Positions 1-12,487 of a stretch of 64,000 nucleotides of DNA are shown piece by piece. The notes beneath the pieces are model-generated. The model saw nothing but the letters and a program-made list of their open reading frames with translations, made no database searches and had not been told where the DNA came from. The position numbers and the translations under genes were made by a program. Each line of letters starts with the position of its first letter. Within the stretch, counting starts at the first letter, position 1. Origin of the DNA: Prionace glauca (taxonomy: Eukaryota > Chordata > Chondrichthyes > Carcharhiniformes > Carcharhinidae); contig CM075760.1 in NCBI GenBank assembly GCA_037974335.1, positions 50,424,119 through 50,488,118 on the forward strand, written 5' to 3'.

Positions 1-2981
1 TCACGTGCTCACTGTGTAACATTTCCCAAATTTAAAAAAACTCAACACACACACAGACACAGGGTGGGGGTTTTTGGGGGGGGTGTGTGTACTGGGGGGG
101 TGGGCAGTGAGATATTCTGATATTCCCAACAAGGGCCAGAGGTCTGAGTGTTTAAACATATTAAACTGTTCAAACAGAGGACAGGCAGAAAGCCCTGAGG
201 GTTCACAGCTCCCTGGAAATGCAAAGGGAACTCCCACTGCCCCAAACAGCAGCAAGATGTGAACTGGAAACCCCTTCCCTCAGCTTGTTACACACTGACC
301 TTTCCACAACCCCCAACATGTTTACAAACACTCCCTGTAGTTTCTGCAAACTTTCTATCAAACTGTCTGTCCATTCTGCTCAATACTGACCCCCCTCTCA
401 ATCTGGCACTGACCTGGGCTCTGAATCAGACAGAGTCACAGATAGGGTTTAAAGTTGAAAGATTTAAAATGTATTTATTGCTGTCACAAGGCTGACATTA
501 ACACTGCAAAGAAGTTACTGAGAGAGAGAGAGAGAGAGACATAGATACAGAGACAGAAAGAGAGAGAGAGACAAAGGGACAGAGAGGGTACTTAAATTTT
601 TAAAGTTTATTAGTGTCACAAGTAAGGCTCACATTAACACTGCAATGAAGTTACTGAGAGAGAGGGAGATAGACACACAGAGACAGAGATTGGGGAGACT
701 TACCAAAGCAGTTTGTGTGTGTGAGTGTCTGCAGCTTCTGTGTCTCTGAGCTTGCCGGGGTGCCAGGGAGAGAATGTCACTGCCTTCACCTCTCTCTCTG
801 CCTCTCTGTATAAAACAATCACCAAATGACAGGACACTCAATAATGTGACCGCACACAATTCAATAGCAAATATCTGTCTCTGTATCTCCCTGTTCTCTC
901 TCCTCTCCTCATCTCTGTCTAACTATCTCTGTCTCTCTCTCCGTCTGTATTTTCTGTATAAATTTTTCCTGGATTAAAGGACACTTGACACAGCTGACTG
1001 TGGGATCTTGCTGTGCACTGCAGGGATTTTGTTTTAAAAAAAGGGTTGGGTTTAGTTTTAAGAGGGAGTTCCAGCCTTTCTGATGATTTGGGATGATGCA
1101 GACACACACACACACTCACACACATGGGGGTGGTGAGTGGGGCAGGGGGCTTACAGCAGGCAAGAAGGTGGGGGGACAGCGTCCCATCTGATTCAGGTTC
1201 ACATTGCTGCTGCTGTGGGATCTTGCTGTGTACTCTCTGGGCCTCTGACCTTTGCACCGCACTGCAACAGTGACCACACATTTTATTTTGAAACAAGATC
1301 TGGCTCAGGGACCGCAGAGTGGGGTTCAAGGTAAAAGCTGGAAAGGGGGTTGGGTAAATTCGAGCACTTTAATCTCCGAGGCATCGTAGGCTACGGAGCA
1401 AGTGCTGGGGAATGGGAGGAGTGTAGATTTGGATTTGATGGGCCAGTATTGAGCTGGTGGGCCGAAGGGCACACCACACTCACCTTTCCACAACCCGCAA
1501 CATGTTTACAAACACTCCCTGTAGTTTCTGCAAACTTTCTATCAAACTGTCTGTCCATTCTGCTCAATACTGACCCCCCTCTCAATCTGGCACTGACCTG
1601 GGCTCTGAATTCAGACAGTATTTATTACTGTCACAAGGTTAACATTAACACTGCAATGAAATTACTGAGAGAGAGAGAGAGACAGAAGACCTAAATAAAG
1701 AGACAGAAAGAGATAAAGGGACATAGAGGGTACTTAAATTTTTAAAGTTTATTAATGTCACAAGTAAGGCTCACATTAACACTGCAGTGAAGTTACTGAG
1801 AGCCAGGGAGAGACAGAGATTGGGGAGACTTACCAAAGCAGTTTGTGTGTGTGAGTGTCTGCAGCTTCTGTGTCTTTGAGCTTGCCGGGGTGCCAGGGAG
1901 AGAATGTCACTGTCTTCACCTCTCTCTCTGCCTCTCTGTATAAAACAATCACCAAATTACAGGACACTCAATAATGTGACCGCACACAATTCAATATCAA
2001 ATCTCTCTTTATCTCTGACTCTGTTTCTCTCTCTCTCTCCCTGTCTCTGTTCCTCTCCCTTTCTCTCCTTGTCACTCCCTCTCCCTGTCACTCTTGTCTT
2101 TCTGTTTCTCTCTCTCCTTGTCTCTCTCTCTCCATCTGTTTTTCTGTCTCTGTCTCTATTTCCTTGTCTCTCTCTCTGTTTCTCTCTCTCTCTGTTTCTC
2201 TCTCTCCTTGTCTCTCTCTCTCCCAGTCTCTGTTTCTCTCTCTCCCTGTCTGTTCTGTAGTAGAGACAGATGGAGACAGAGAGAGAGAAAGAGGAGGGAT
2301 GAAAACAGCTGGAGGTGTGGGTTAGATGCAGGGGGAGAGACACTGACTGTTAGAGGGAGGGGGGCCTCAGTGAGGGACAGGGGCTCCAGTTTAATTCTGA
2401 GGTTTCCGGGGGTGGGGGTGATTTCAATGTCTCAGCCCCTCTCACTGTATAAACATTTCCCAAATTTAAAAAAACTCAACACAGCTGACTGCAACTATGG
2501 GATCTTGCTGTGCAGCACAGGGATTTTGTTTTAAAAGGTGTTTGGTTTAGTTTTAAGAGGGATTTCCAGCCTTTGTGGAGATTTGGGATGATGCAGACAC
2601 ACACACACACACAGGGGAGTGAGCGGGGTGGGGGCTCACAACAGGCAAGAGGGTTGGGGGTTGTGTGGGGGGGGGGGGGGAAATGTGTCCCAGCTGATTC
2701 AGGTTCACATTGCTGCTGCTGTGGGATCTTGCTGTGCACACACTGGGCCTGTAACCTTTGCCCCCACGCACTGTGACAGCGACCACACGTTTTATTTTGA
2801 AACAAGATCTGGCTCAGGGACCGCAGAGTAGGGTTCAAGGTAAAAGCTGGAAAGGGGGTTGGGTAAATTCGAGCACTTTAATCTCCGAGGCATCGTAGGG
2901 TACGGAGCAAGTGCTGGGGAATGGGGAGGAGTATAGATTGGGATTTGATGGGCCAGCCTTGAGCTGGTGGGCCGAAGGGCC
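1..2981. repeat. Tandem segmental duplication, 1.2-1.5 kb unit
   Basis: Three blocks recur in order. Block A lies at 299-427 and 1482-1610, block B at 588-880 and 1728-2005, and block C at about 985-1470 and 2480-2981. Bases 1-60 match the start of the second C block (around 2441-2495), so the window opens inside an earlier copy. Block B starts with the 'TTTATTAGTGTCACAAGTAAG' type of tail known from shark SINEs. Block C ends in a CR1/SINE-like 3' tail ('ggccgaagggcctgtttctg' near 2971). The copies differ mainly in the length of pyrimidine-rich runs, for example 2010-2260. No protein-coding content was recognised. Confidence 0.85.
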
Positions 2982-4425
2982 TGTTTCTGTGCTGTCTGAC
3001 TCCAGATTCTTTTCTCTGTTTTCCCAGGAATTTCTATTTGGATTTGGGGGGGTGGGGGGGGGGGGTATAGAATTTCCCTGTCTCTGTCTCTCCAGTGTTC
3101 TTCCCAATCCCTGCACCCCCTCCCCTCTCCCCACACACATTCCCATCTATATTTCATCTCTCAATAAAATGTGAAAGAAAACCCCAGTGTGAATTGTTGT
3201 CAGTTTAATTTAGGGAGAGAGGGAGGGAGGTGTGGATCCCATTCCCCACACACCCTCTCCCGCAGTCCTCACCCACATTTATTTAATCCGCCCCTCACCA
3301 GGTTGTGCGTGTGGGATCTTGCTGTGTACACAGGTGGGTCTGGCTCCCTATTCCTCACACTGGGACCCTGAGCGGGACTTTAAACAGGAAAGATTGAGGG
3401 GAGGGAGAAGGGTTGGGGAGGGGCAGGAGGTCGAGAAATGGAGGGAGAGCTGAACAGAGAGGGAGTGGGGAGGGTGTGAGGGTCTCAGGAGGGGAGGGGG
3501 AAAGAGACACAAGAGTCTGGGGGGGGGTGTGTTTCCTCCATTGTGGGATTGATAGTGGGATCTTGCTGTGCAGAATTGTCTTCATTCCAATTGGAATCAG
3601 TCATTCACTGATTAAGGGAGGAGGTGGGGGGTGTGATTTTGGAATTTTAAATATTGTTACTATGTCGGGGTGATGTTTCCCTCTGGGGAACCCTGGGGTT
3701 AAAATATCCCGGCTTTGTAATTATTCACAAACAGGTTAACCCTTTGGTGGGTGGCAGAGAGGGAATGAAATATCTGTAAAATGAAACTGTCTATTGGTTG
3801 TGTGTGTGTGTGTGTTTGAGAGCTTGTTTTAAAATCATTGGTCCCATTGAAAGCCTGTTTTGCTGCTGGGATTCTGGATGCTGCTTTGGACACAGATGTT
3901 ATAAAGTTGTCTTCTGCAGTTTAAAATCCCAAAGACACCGGCTTTGGAAAGACTCAATGCTGAATGAGTTATTTTGGGTTGTTTTTTTAAAGCATCTTTT
4001 CAGTATTTCCATTTGTAAAACACCACACTTTGATCTTTATATATACAACTTCAGAATATTAGACAGGGAGACAGAGAGAGAGAGGAAGAGAGTGAGAGAG
4101 ACAGGTATCGATGTGGGGGGAGTGTGTAAGAGACAGAGAGGGAGAAACAGTGGAGGAGAGGTGACTGATACAAGTGGGAGCTTCATTGGGGGATCCTGTG
4201 TTAATTCACTGGCCTGTCTCTGGAGTAAAGCCCCTCCCCAGAATGCTCTGATGTTTTTTAATAAATTAAATATCGGGACAGTCACCAGGCGTTTGGAAGT
4301 TCATTTCATTTGAAGAATGTTCCCACTTTGTCAGGGTTTAATAATGGGGACGTGAAAATGAATGTTCCCCCTACCACCCCCGATTGAGATTGTGAATTTG
4401 AGCAAGTCCTGGGATCTTGCTGTGC
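1001..4425 (+). repeat. Recurring 16-mer, HE1-like SINE core fragments
   Basis: The string 'tgggatcttgctgtgc', or a one-base variant, occurs at about 1001, 1216, 2498, 2722, 3312, 3556 and 4410. It matches from memory the 3' region of the elasmobranch HE1 SINE. At 1216-1285 and 2722-2800 it is followed by a degenerate 'caacagtgaccacac' stretch, also HE1-like. The other copies have different flanks, so most are short remnants rather than whole SINEs. Confidence 0.6.
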
Positions 4426-5584
4426 CTTTTATTGTTTACAATCAGCTTTTTTTTGTTTTGTGTTTAATCATTATAGTTATTTATTTGTTTTGTGTCATAA
4501 TTATTTGTTTTGCGTCACTTTATTTCCTCTTGCTCTCTTCCAAGGAGAATTCTTTCGGAAACTTTGACGATGCAGAGAGCCGATAGTTTTGCCGTGAGGA
4601 ATCCTCGGACAAGAGCTATAACCAGAGAGATAAATATTAATAAAAATCCCCGTGTCTTTGTCATTCATTTTTATACACAGATAGACTGGTGGGGCTTTTA
4701 CACTGAGGGTTAGTAATCTGTGTGTCAGGGGGAGGGGGGGGGGGTATTCCGAGTGATCCCTGCTCCAATGTCATCCCACAGATTCCAATCCCTCTCCCTG
4801 AAGCTGTGTCTGTGTAACTGCCCCATCCTCAGAACTGTTTCTCCACATCTTTCCAATCCCTGTCTCTCCCCATCCTCTATCCCTCAGCCTCACACAATGG
4901 CGGCATCTTTCCCTTTTTCTCTCATTCTCTCTATCTTTCACTCTCTCGCTGAAACTTTGTCACTCTGTCTTGTCAAAGCCCCCCCCCCCCCCCCCATTCT
5001 ATTTATCTGCACACCTCACTTTGTATTTCAGCCTCTCTGCACATCTCTCCCTCTGGATCATTTTCTCAATCACAGCAGCCTCCTCTCTCTATCTCTGCTC
5101 CCCTTTGTCTCTCTCTCTGCTCCCCTCTGTGAATCATTCTGTCCAAATTACAGCAGCATTCTGCCTACCATCTCGATATATTTTCACAGTAACTACATTG
5201 CAGTGTTAATGTAAACCGACTTACTAATAAATGATGTTTGAACTCTGCTTCTCTGTCTCTTATCTCTCTAGCTATGTGCATCCTTCTCTCTATTTCCCCT
5301 CTATGTGCTCCTCTCTGTGAGTCATTCTGTCTGAAGTACAGCTTTCTCTCTCTCTTTCTCTCCATAGCTTTTCACAGTAACTTCATTGCAGTGTTAATGT
5401 AAGTCAACTTGTGATTAATAAATAAAACTTTAATCTGAACTGTGCTTCTCTGTGTGTTATCTATGTAGCTGTCTGCTTTCCTCTTTCTATATCTCCCTGC
5501 TTCCCCACCTGTCTGCTTTCCCCTGACACAGTCTATCTGAATTAAAAGTAATATCCTGTCTCTTATCTCTCTCTGCTCCCCTCT
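2982..5584. other. No gene seen; simple repeats and SINE-tail fragments
   Basis: This stretch is a mix of G-runs, GA-runs, CT-rich sequence and a C-run at 4980-4995. Two inverted copies of the SINE tail reading 'cattgcagtgttaatgtaa' lie at about 5199 and 5387. No conserved coding frame, splice-site series or RNA gene was recognised. Confidence 0.6.
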
Positions 5585-5880
5585 GTGAATCTCTCTGTCT
5601 GAATTACAGCAGCACCCTCTCCAACTCAATCTCTATATCTGTCTCTGTACCTCTATCTGCTCCCCTCTCTGTGAATCTCTCTGTCTGAATTACAGCAGCA
5701 CCCTCTCCAACTCAATCTCTATATCTGTCTCTGTACCTCTATCTGCTCCCCTCTCTGTGAATCATTCTGTCTGAATTACAGCAGCACCCTCTCCAACTCA
5801 ATCTCTATATCTGTCTCTGTACCTCTATCTGCTCCCCTCTCTGTGAATCTCTCTGTCTGAATTACAGCAGCATTCTCTCT
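5585..5880. repeat. 86-bp tandem repeat, about 3.4 copies
   Basis: Copies begin at 5585, 5671, 5757 and 5843, each with 'gtgaatc' followed by 'tctgaattacagcagca'. The 86-bp spacing is exact. Older, diverged copies of the start of the unit are visible near 5129 and 5317. Confidence 0.9.
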
Positions 5881-6412
5881 ATCTCCACCTAGAAGTCTGT
5901 CTCTTATCTCTGTCTGTCTCTGCTCTCTTGTGGGGGACGGGCCAGATCAGGGGTTTGCTGTTCACCAGCAGCGAAAGGCTCAGGGACACAGCGGACGGGG
6001 GACAGAGAATGTTGAAAGGGGGAAGAGTGTGTAACACAGGGACTTGTCCAGAGCCAGAGGTTATTAGACAGAGAGGGAAGGGGCTGGTTGGGGGAGTGGA
6101 GGCTGTTGTACAGGATGGGGGAATATTATAACACAGGCTGTCCAGAGTCAGGGGTTATTAGAGAAAGGGGGCAATGGAGGAGGGGGTGGGGGCAGAATCA
6201 GACATGGGGTGTGTTGTACAGGATGGGGGGGGGGGTGGGTGCGGGGATATTATAAGACAGGCTGCTCAGTATCAGGGGAATTAGTCATTTGAAGGTTAAT
6301 GTTTAAAATGGGCAGATTCCACATCCAACTGGACCAGGAGCTGTTTATAGGGGGGAGTGGTGGAGGATTGATTGGGGAGGTGGGGGATCAGTAATTAGAA
6401 AGGGGGGGTTCA
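5881..6412. other. G-rich unique sequence, no gene seen
   Basis: This purine-rich stretch carries loosely repeated 'acaggatgggg' and 'cagagtcaggggttatta' phrases, suggesting an old degenerate tandem repeat of roughly 90-100 bp. No coding signal was recognised. Confidence 0.4.
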
Positions 6413-6504
6413 GTCAGTCTAGGGGCTGTTCACAGGGAGGGAGCGGAAATTTACCAGGGCGAGGGCAGGAGAGGGAACTTCGAGGGATTGGGTGCTGAGA
6501 CAGA

Positions 6505-7508
6505 TGTTTAAAATCTGTGTTTAGTGTAGGGTACAGTTTAAAACCTCTGTTTAGTGTAAGGTACAGTTTAAAATCTGTTTAGTGTAGGGTACAGTTTAAA
6601 ATCTGTGTTTAGTGTAGGGTACAGTTTAAAATCTGTGTTTAGTGTAGGGTACAGTTTAAAACCTCTGTTTAGTGTAGGATACAGTTTAAAACCTCTGTTT
6701 AGTGTAGGGTACAGTTTAAAACCTCTGTTTAGTGTAGGGTACAGTTTAAAATCTGTGTTTAGTGTAGCGTACAGTTTAAAACCTCTGTTTAGTGTAGGGT
6801 ACAGTTTAAAATCTGTGTTTAGTGGAGGGTACAGTTTAAAATCTGTGTTTAGTGTAAGGTACAGTTTAAAATCTGTTGTTTAGTGTAGAATACAGTTTAA
6901 ATCCTCTTTAGTGTAGGGTACAGTTTAAAATCTGTGTTTAGTATAGGGTACAATTTAAAACCTCTTTAGTGTCGTGTACAGTTTAAAATCTGTGTTTAGT
7001 ATAGGGTACAATTTAAAACCTCTTTAGTGTAGTGTACAGTTTAAAATCTGTGTAGTGTAGGGTACAGTTCAAAACCTGTTTAGTGTAAGGTACAGTTTAA
7101 AACCTCTGTTTAGTGTAGGGTACAGTTTAAAATCTGTGTTTAGTGTAGGGTACAGTTTAAAATCTGTGTTTAGTGTAGGGTACAGTTTAAAACCTCTGTT
7201 TAGTGAAGGGTACTGTTTAAAATCTGTGTTTAGTGTAGGGTACAGTTTAAAATCTCTGTATAGTGTAGGGTGCAGTTTAAAACCTCTGTTTAGTGTAGGG
7301 TGCAGTTTAAAACCTCTGTTTAGTGTAGGGTACAATTTAAAACCTCTTTAGTGTAGGGTACAGTTTAAAATCTGTGTTTAGTGTAGGGTACAGTTTAAAA
7401 CCTCTGTTTAGTGAAGGGTACTGTTTAAAATCTGTGTTTAGTGTAGGGTACAGTATAAAATCTGTGTTTAGTGTAGGGCACTGTTTAAAATCTCTGTTTA
7501 GTGGGGGG
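6505..7508. repeat. 30-bp minisatellite, about 33 copies
   Basis: The unit is close to 'tttagtgtagggtacagttt' plus 'aaaatctgtg', with a common variant ending in 'aacctctg'. Because 30 is a multiple of three, every frame stays open and short peptides such as MFSVGYSLKSV repeat; these are not taken as genes. The flank at 6415-6504 is almost identical to 13520-13610, which precedes a second array of the same unit. Confidence 0.95.
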
Positions 7509-8204
7509 TCTTTGAGGAATTTGGGATTCAGAGATTCAGCAGCAGGGACTGAGGGAGGGAATTGGGGAAAATCGAGAGGGATTTGGGAAAAGGGGCTTAG
7601 AGGGGGATTTCTGGGGGTTTGAGGGATACAGGAGGGATCTGGGAGGGGCAGTGACTCACAAGTGGGGCAATTAAAAGATGTAGTTTGGGGCTCAGACAGA
7701 TTGGAGGGGGTGGGATTGGAGAGGGAGCAGGATTGGAGGGGCACAGGCATGCGCAAGTGTGGGGGGGGGGTCAATTCAGGGGGATTCTAGAAGAATCATC
7801 GGGGGGGGGAATAAACTGTAGAGAGTCTGAGGGGGAGTTAGCAGAAGGGGATGAGTCAGAGTTGGGGAGGGTGCAGACGGAGGGGGGCTTAGGAATTGGG
7901 GCAGTAGCTTGGGAGATCCAGGGGGATTAGAGTCAGATTGGCGGTGGGTGTCGGGAGAGAGATTGAGGGGAAGGGGGGGCTGTTTAGAGTCAGATTAAAG
8001 GAGATCAGGCAGAGGGACAGGGAATCGGGCCGGAGAAACAGGAATGTTGGGGGGGGGGAGGAAATTGAGGGAATTAGGAGAGATCGAGGGATCAGAGGGA
8101 TACCGGGGAGTTGGAGCTCAGAGGGATGTGGCGGTGGGTGTGTTTGAGCAGGGTGGGGAGAAGATTGGGCAGAGAGGATCGGGAGGGGGCCAGAGAGGTG
8201 GGGC
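7509..8204. other. G-rich spacer between arrays, no gene seen
   Basis: This is purine-rich sequence with repeated 'gggattngggg' phrases and poly-G runs. No coding frame on either strand has a recognisable domain. Confidence 0.45.
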
Positions 8205-9795
8205 ATTAAAAAGGGGGGGGGGCACTCAAATGGGGGGCCAGTAAAGGGGGGCCACTAAAAAAGGGGGGGCCTGCAAAAAAGGGGGGCCAGCCAAAAGGGC
8301 CATTAAAAAGGGGGGGGCCTGTAAAAAAAGGGGGTCAGCAAAAAAAGGGGGGGGCAGCAAAAAAGGGGGGCCATTAAAAAGGGGAGCATTAAAAGAGGGG
8401 GCCATTAAAAAGGGGGGCCACCAAAAAGGGGAGGCCTGTAAAAAAGGGGGGTCAGCAAAAAAAGGGGAGCATTAAAAGGGGGGGCCACCAAAAAAGGGGG
8501 GCCACCAAAAAAGGGGGGCAGCCAAAAGAGGGGGGGCCTGTAAAAAAAGGGGGGCCACCAAAAAAAGGGGGCAGCCAAAAGAGGGGGGCCTGTAAAAAAA
8601 AGGGGGCAATTAAAAAGGGGGGCCATTAAAAAGGGGGCCTGTATAAAAAGGGGTGCCACCAAAAGAGGGGGGGGCCAGCCAAAAGAGGGGGGGCCTGTAA
8701 AAAAAGGGGGGCCACCAAAAGAGGGGGGGCCAGCCAAAAGAGGGGGGGCCTGTAAAAAAAGGGGGGCCACCAAAAGAGGGGGGGCCAGCCAAAAGAGGGG
8801 GGGGCCTGTAAAAAAAAGGGGGCCACCAAAAAAGGGGGCCAACAAAAGAGGGGGGGCCACCAAAAAAAGGGGGGCAGCCAAATGAGGGGGGGCCTGTAAA
8901 AAAGGGGGGCCATTAAAAAGGGGGCCTGTAAAAAAAGGGGGGCCATTAAAAAGGGGTGCCACCAAAAGAGGGGGGGGCCAGCCAAAAGAGGGGGGGCCTG
9001 TAAAAAAGGGGGGCCACCAAAAAAGGGGGGCCAGCCAAAAGAGGGGGGGCCTGTAAAAAAAGGGGGGCCAGCCAAAAGAGGGGGGGCCTGTAAAAAAAGG
9101 GGGGCCACCAAAAAAGGGGGCCACCAAAAGAGGGGGGGCCAGCCAAAAGAGGGGGGGCCTGTAAAAAAAAGGGGGCCACCAAAAAAGGGGGCCAACAAAA
9201 GAGGGGGGGCCACCAAAAAAAGGGGGGCAGCCAAATGAGGGGGGGCCTGTAAAAAAGGGGGGCCATTAAAAAGGGGGCCTGTAAAAAAAGGGGGGCCATT
9301 AAAAAGGGGTGCCACCAAAAGAGGGGGGGGCCAGCCAAAAGAGGGGGGGCCTGTAAAAAAGGGGGGCCACCAAAAAAGGGGGGCCAGCCAAAAGAGGGGG
9401 GGCCTGTAAAAAAAGGGGGGCCACCAAAAGAGGGGGGGCCAGCCAAAAGAGGGGGGGCCTGTAAAAAAAGGGGGGCCACCAAAAAAGGGGGCCACCAAAA
9501 GAGGGGGGGCCTGTAAAAAAAGGGGGGCCACCAAAAAAGGGGGCCACCAAAAGAGGGGGGGCCACCAAAAAAAGGGGGGGGCAGCCAAATGAGGGGGGGC
9601 CTGTAAAAAAAGGGGGGGCCACCAAAAAAAGGGGGGGGGCCTGTAAAAAAAAGGGGGGTCATTAAAAAGGGGGCCTGTAAAAAAAGTGGGCCATTAAAAA
9701 GGGGGCCTGTAAAAAAAGGGGGGGCCAGCCAAAAGAGGGGGGGGCCTGTAAAAAAAGGGGGGCCACCAAAAGAGGGGGGCCATTAAAAGGTGGGG
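8205..9795. repeat. G-rich compound array ('ggggggcctgtaaaaa' units)
   Basis: Blocks of about 14-20 bp alternate between four short linkers: ccattaaaaa, cctgtaaaaa, ccaccaaaa and ccagccaaaaga. Runs of 5-9 G separate them. Larger higher-order repeats are visible: roughly 8800-9050 is repeated at 9170-9420. The G-runs are close enough together for G-quadruplex formation on the plus strand. Long minus-strand open frames here ([14 protein letters not shown] type) are repeat artefacts. Confidence 0.95.
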
Positions 9796-10158
9796 GAGAA
9801 AGGACAGAGAGGGAAAAAAGGACAGAGAGGGAAAAAAGGACAGAGGGGGAAAAAAGGACAGAGGGAAAAAAAGGACAGAGGGGGAAAAAAGGACAGAGGG
9901 GGAAAAAAGGACAGAGGGGGAAAAAAGGACAGAGGGGGAAAAAAAGGACAGAGAGGGAAAAAAGGACAGAGAGGGAAAAAAGGACAGAGAGGGAAAAAAG
10001 GACAGAGAGGGAAAAAAGGACAGAGGGGGAAAAAAGGACAGAGAGGGAAAAAAAGGACAGAGGGAAAAAAAGGACAGAGGGGGAAAAAAGGATAGAGAGG
10101 GAAAAAAGGACAGAGAGGGAAAAAAGGACAGAGAGGGAAAAAAGGACAGAGAGGGAAG
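9796..10158. repeat. 18-bp purine array ('gacagagagggaaaaaag')
   Basis: About 20 tandem copies of a unit near 18 bp follow directly on the G-rich array. The plus strand is almost entirely purine, broken by one C per unit. Confidence 0.95.
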
Positions 10159-12470
10159 ATGGAGAGAAAAATAGAGATTGAGAGAGAGAAATAAAGATTG
10201 AGAGAGAGAGAAAGATAGATTGAGAGAGAGAAATAAAGATTGAGAGAGAGATAGATTGAGAGAGAGAAATAAAGATTGAGAGAGAGAAATAAAGATTGAG
10301 AGTGAAATAAAGATTGAGAGAGAGAAAGATAGATTGAGAGAAAGATAGATTGAGAGAGAGAAATAAAGATTGAGAGACAGAAATAAAGATTGAGAGAGAT
10401 AAATAAAGATTGAGAGAGAGATAGATTGAGAGAGAGAAATAAAGATTGAGAGAGAGAAATAAAGATTGAGAGTGAAATAAATATTGAGAGAGAGAAATAA
10501 AGATTGAGAGAGAGAAATAAAGATTGAGAGAGAAATAAAGATTGAGAGAGAGAAATAAAGATTGAGAGAGAGAAATAAAGATTGAGAGAGAGAAAGATAG
10601 ATTGAGAGAGAGAAATAAAGATTGAGAGACAGAAATAAAGATTGAGAGAGAGAAATAAAGATTGAGAGAGAGAAAGATAGATTGAGAGAGAGAAATAAAG
10701 ATTGAGAGACAGAAATAAAGATTGAGAGAGAGAAATAAAGATTGAGAGAGAGAAATAAAGATTGAGAGAGAGAAATAAAGATTGAGAGTGAAATAAAGAT
10801 TGAGAGAGAGAAAGATAGATTGAGAGAGAGAAAGATAGATTGAGAGAGAGAAATAAAGATTGAGAGACAGAAATAAAGATTGAGAGAGAGAAATAAAGAT
10901 TGAGAGAGAGAAATAAAGATTGAGAGAGATAAATAAAGATTGAGAGAGAGATAGATTGAGAGAGAGAAATAAAGATTGAGAGAGAGAAATAAAGATTGAG
11001 AGAGATAAATAAAGATTGAGAGAGAGAAATAAAGATTGAGAGAGAAAAATAAAGATTGAGAGAGAAAGATAGATTGAGTGAGAAATAAAGATTGAGAGAG
11101 AAAGATAGATTGAGAGAGAGAAAGATAGATTGAGAGAGAGAAATAAAGATTGAGAGAGAGAAAGATAGATTGAGAGAGAAAAATAAAGATTGAGAGAGAG
11201 AAATAAAGATTGAGAGACAGAAATAAAGATTGAGAGAGAGAAATAAAGATTGAGAGAGAGAAATAAAGATTGAGAGAGAGAAATAAAGATTGAGAGAGAG
11301 ATAGATTGAGAGAGAGAAATAAAGATTGAGAGAGAGAAATAAAGATTGAGAGAGAGAGAAATAAAGATTGAGAGTGAAATAAAGATTGAGAGAGAGAAAT
11401 AAAGATTGAGAGAGAGAAATAAAGATTGAGAGAGAGAAATAAAGATTGAGAGAGAGAAAGATAGATTGAGAGAGAGAAAGATAGATTGAGAGACAGAAAT
11501 AAAGATTGAGAGAGAGAAATAAAGATTGAGAGAGAGAAATAAAGATTGAGAGAGAGAAATAAAGATTGAGAGAGAGAAAGATAGATTGAGAGAGAGAAAT
11601 AAAGATTGAGAGACAGAAATAAAGATTGAGAGAGAGAAATAAAGATTGAGAGAGAGAAATAAAGATTGAGAGAGATAAATAAAGATTGAGAGAGAGATAG
11701 ATTGAGAGAGAGAAATAAAGATTGAGAGAGAGAAATAAAGATTGAGAGTGAAATAAAGATTGAGAGAGAGAAATAAAGATTGAGAGAGAGAAATAAAGAT
11801 TGAGAGAGAGAAATAAAGATTGAGAGAGAGAAAGATAGATTGAGAGAGAGAAATAAAGATTGAGAGACAGAAATAAAGATTGAGAGAGAGAAATAAAGAT
11901 TGAGAGAGAGAAATAAAGATTGAGAGAGAGAAATAAAGATTGAGAGAGAGAAAGATAGATTGAGAGAGAGAAATAAAGATTGAGAGACAGAAATAAAGAT
12001 TGAGAGAGAGAAATAAAGATTGAGAGAGAGAAATAAAGATTGAGAGAGATAAATAAAGATTGAGAGAGAGAAATAAAGATTGAGAGAGAAAAATAAAGAT
12101 TGAGAGAGAAAGATAGATTGAGAGAGAAATAAAGATTGAGAGAGAAAGATAGATTGAGAGAGAGAAAGATAGATTGAGAGAGAAATAAAGATTGAGAGAG
12201 AGAAAGATAGATTGAGAGAGAAAAATAAAGATTGAGAGAGAGAAATAAAGATTGAGAGACAGAAATAAAGATTGAGAGAGAGAAATAAAGATTGAGAGAG
12301 AGAAATAAAGATTGAGAGAGAGAAATAAAGATTGAGAGAGAAAAATAAAGATTGAGAGAGGTTGAGAGAGAAAGATAGATTGAGAGAGAGGGAGAAAGAT
12401 AGATTGAGAGATAGAAAGATTGAGAGAGGGAGAGAAAGATTGAGAGAGGGAGAGAGAAAGACACAAAGTG
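10159..12470. repeat. 20-bp purine array ('agattgagagagagaaataa')
   Basis: About 115 copies of a unit near 20 bp, with 16-22 bp variants (gagagacagaaataaag, gagagagagatagatt). Long higher-order repeats are obvious. The complementary strand stays open in two frames for over 900 codons ([12 protein letters not shown] type), but only because 20-bp units with no stop motif translate as a 20-residue periodic peptide. Confidence 0.97.
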
Positions 12471-12487
12471 AAGAGGTTCATACTCAC

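Noticed and set aside
6605-7774. Short repeated frames of MFSVGYSLKSV and LYPTLNTDFK type
   Set aside because: Both strands of the 30-bp minisatellite are open because 30 is a multiple of three.
8405-9662. Minus-strand frames of 240-320 codons rich in [12 protein letters not shown]
   Set aside because: Translation of the G-rich array; several overlapping frames give the same peptide, which marks a repeat artefact.
9790-12470. Immunoglobulin switch region
   Set aside because: Purine asymmetry alone is not enough; no constant-region exons or AID-hotspot enrichment (AGCT) are present.
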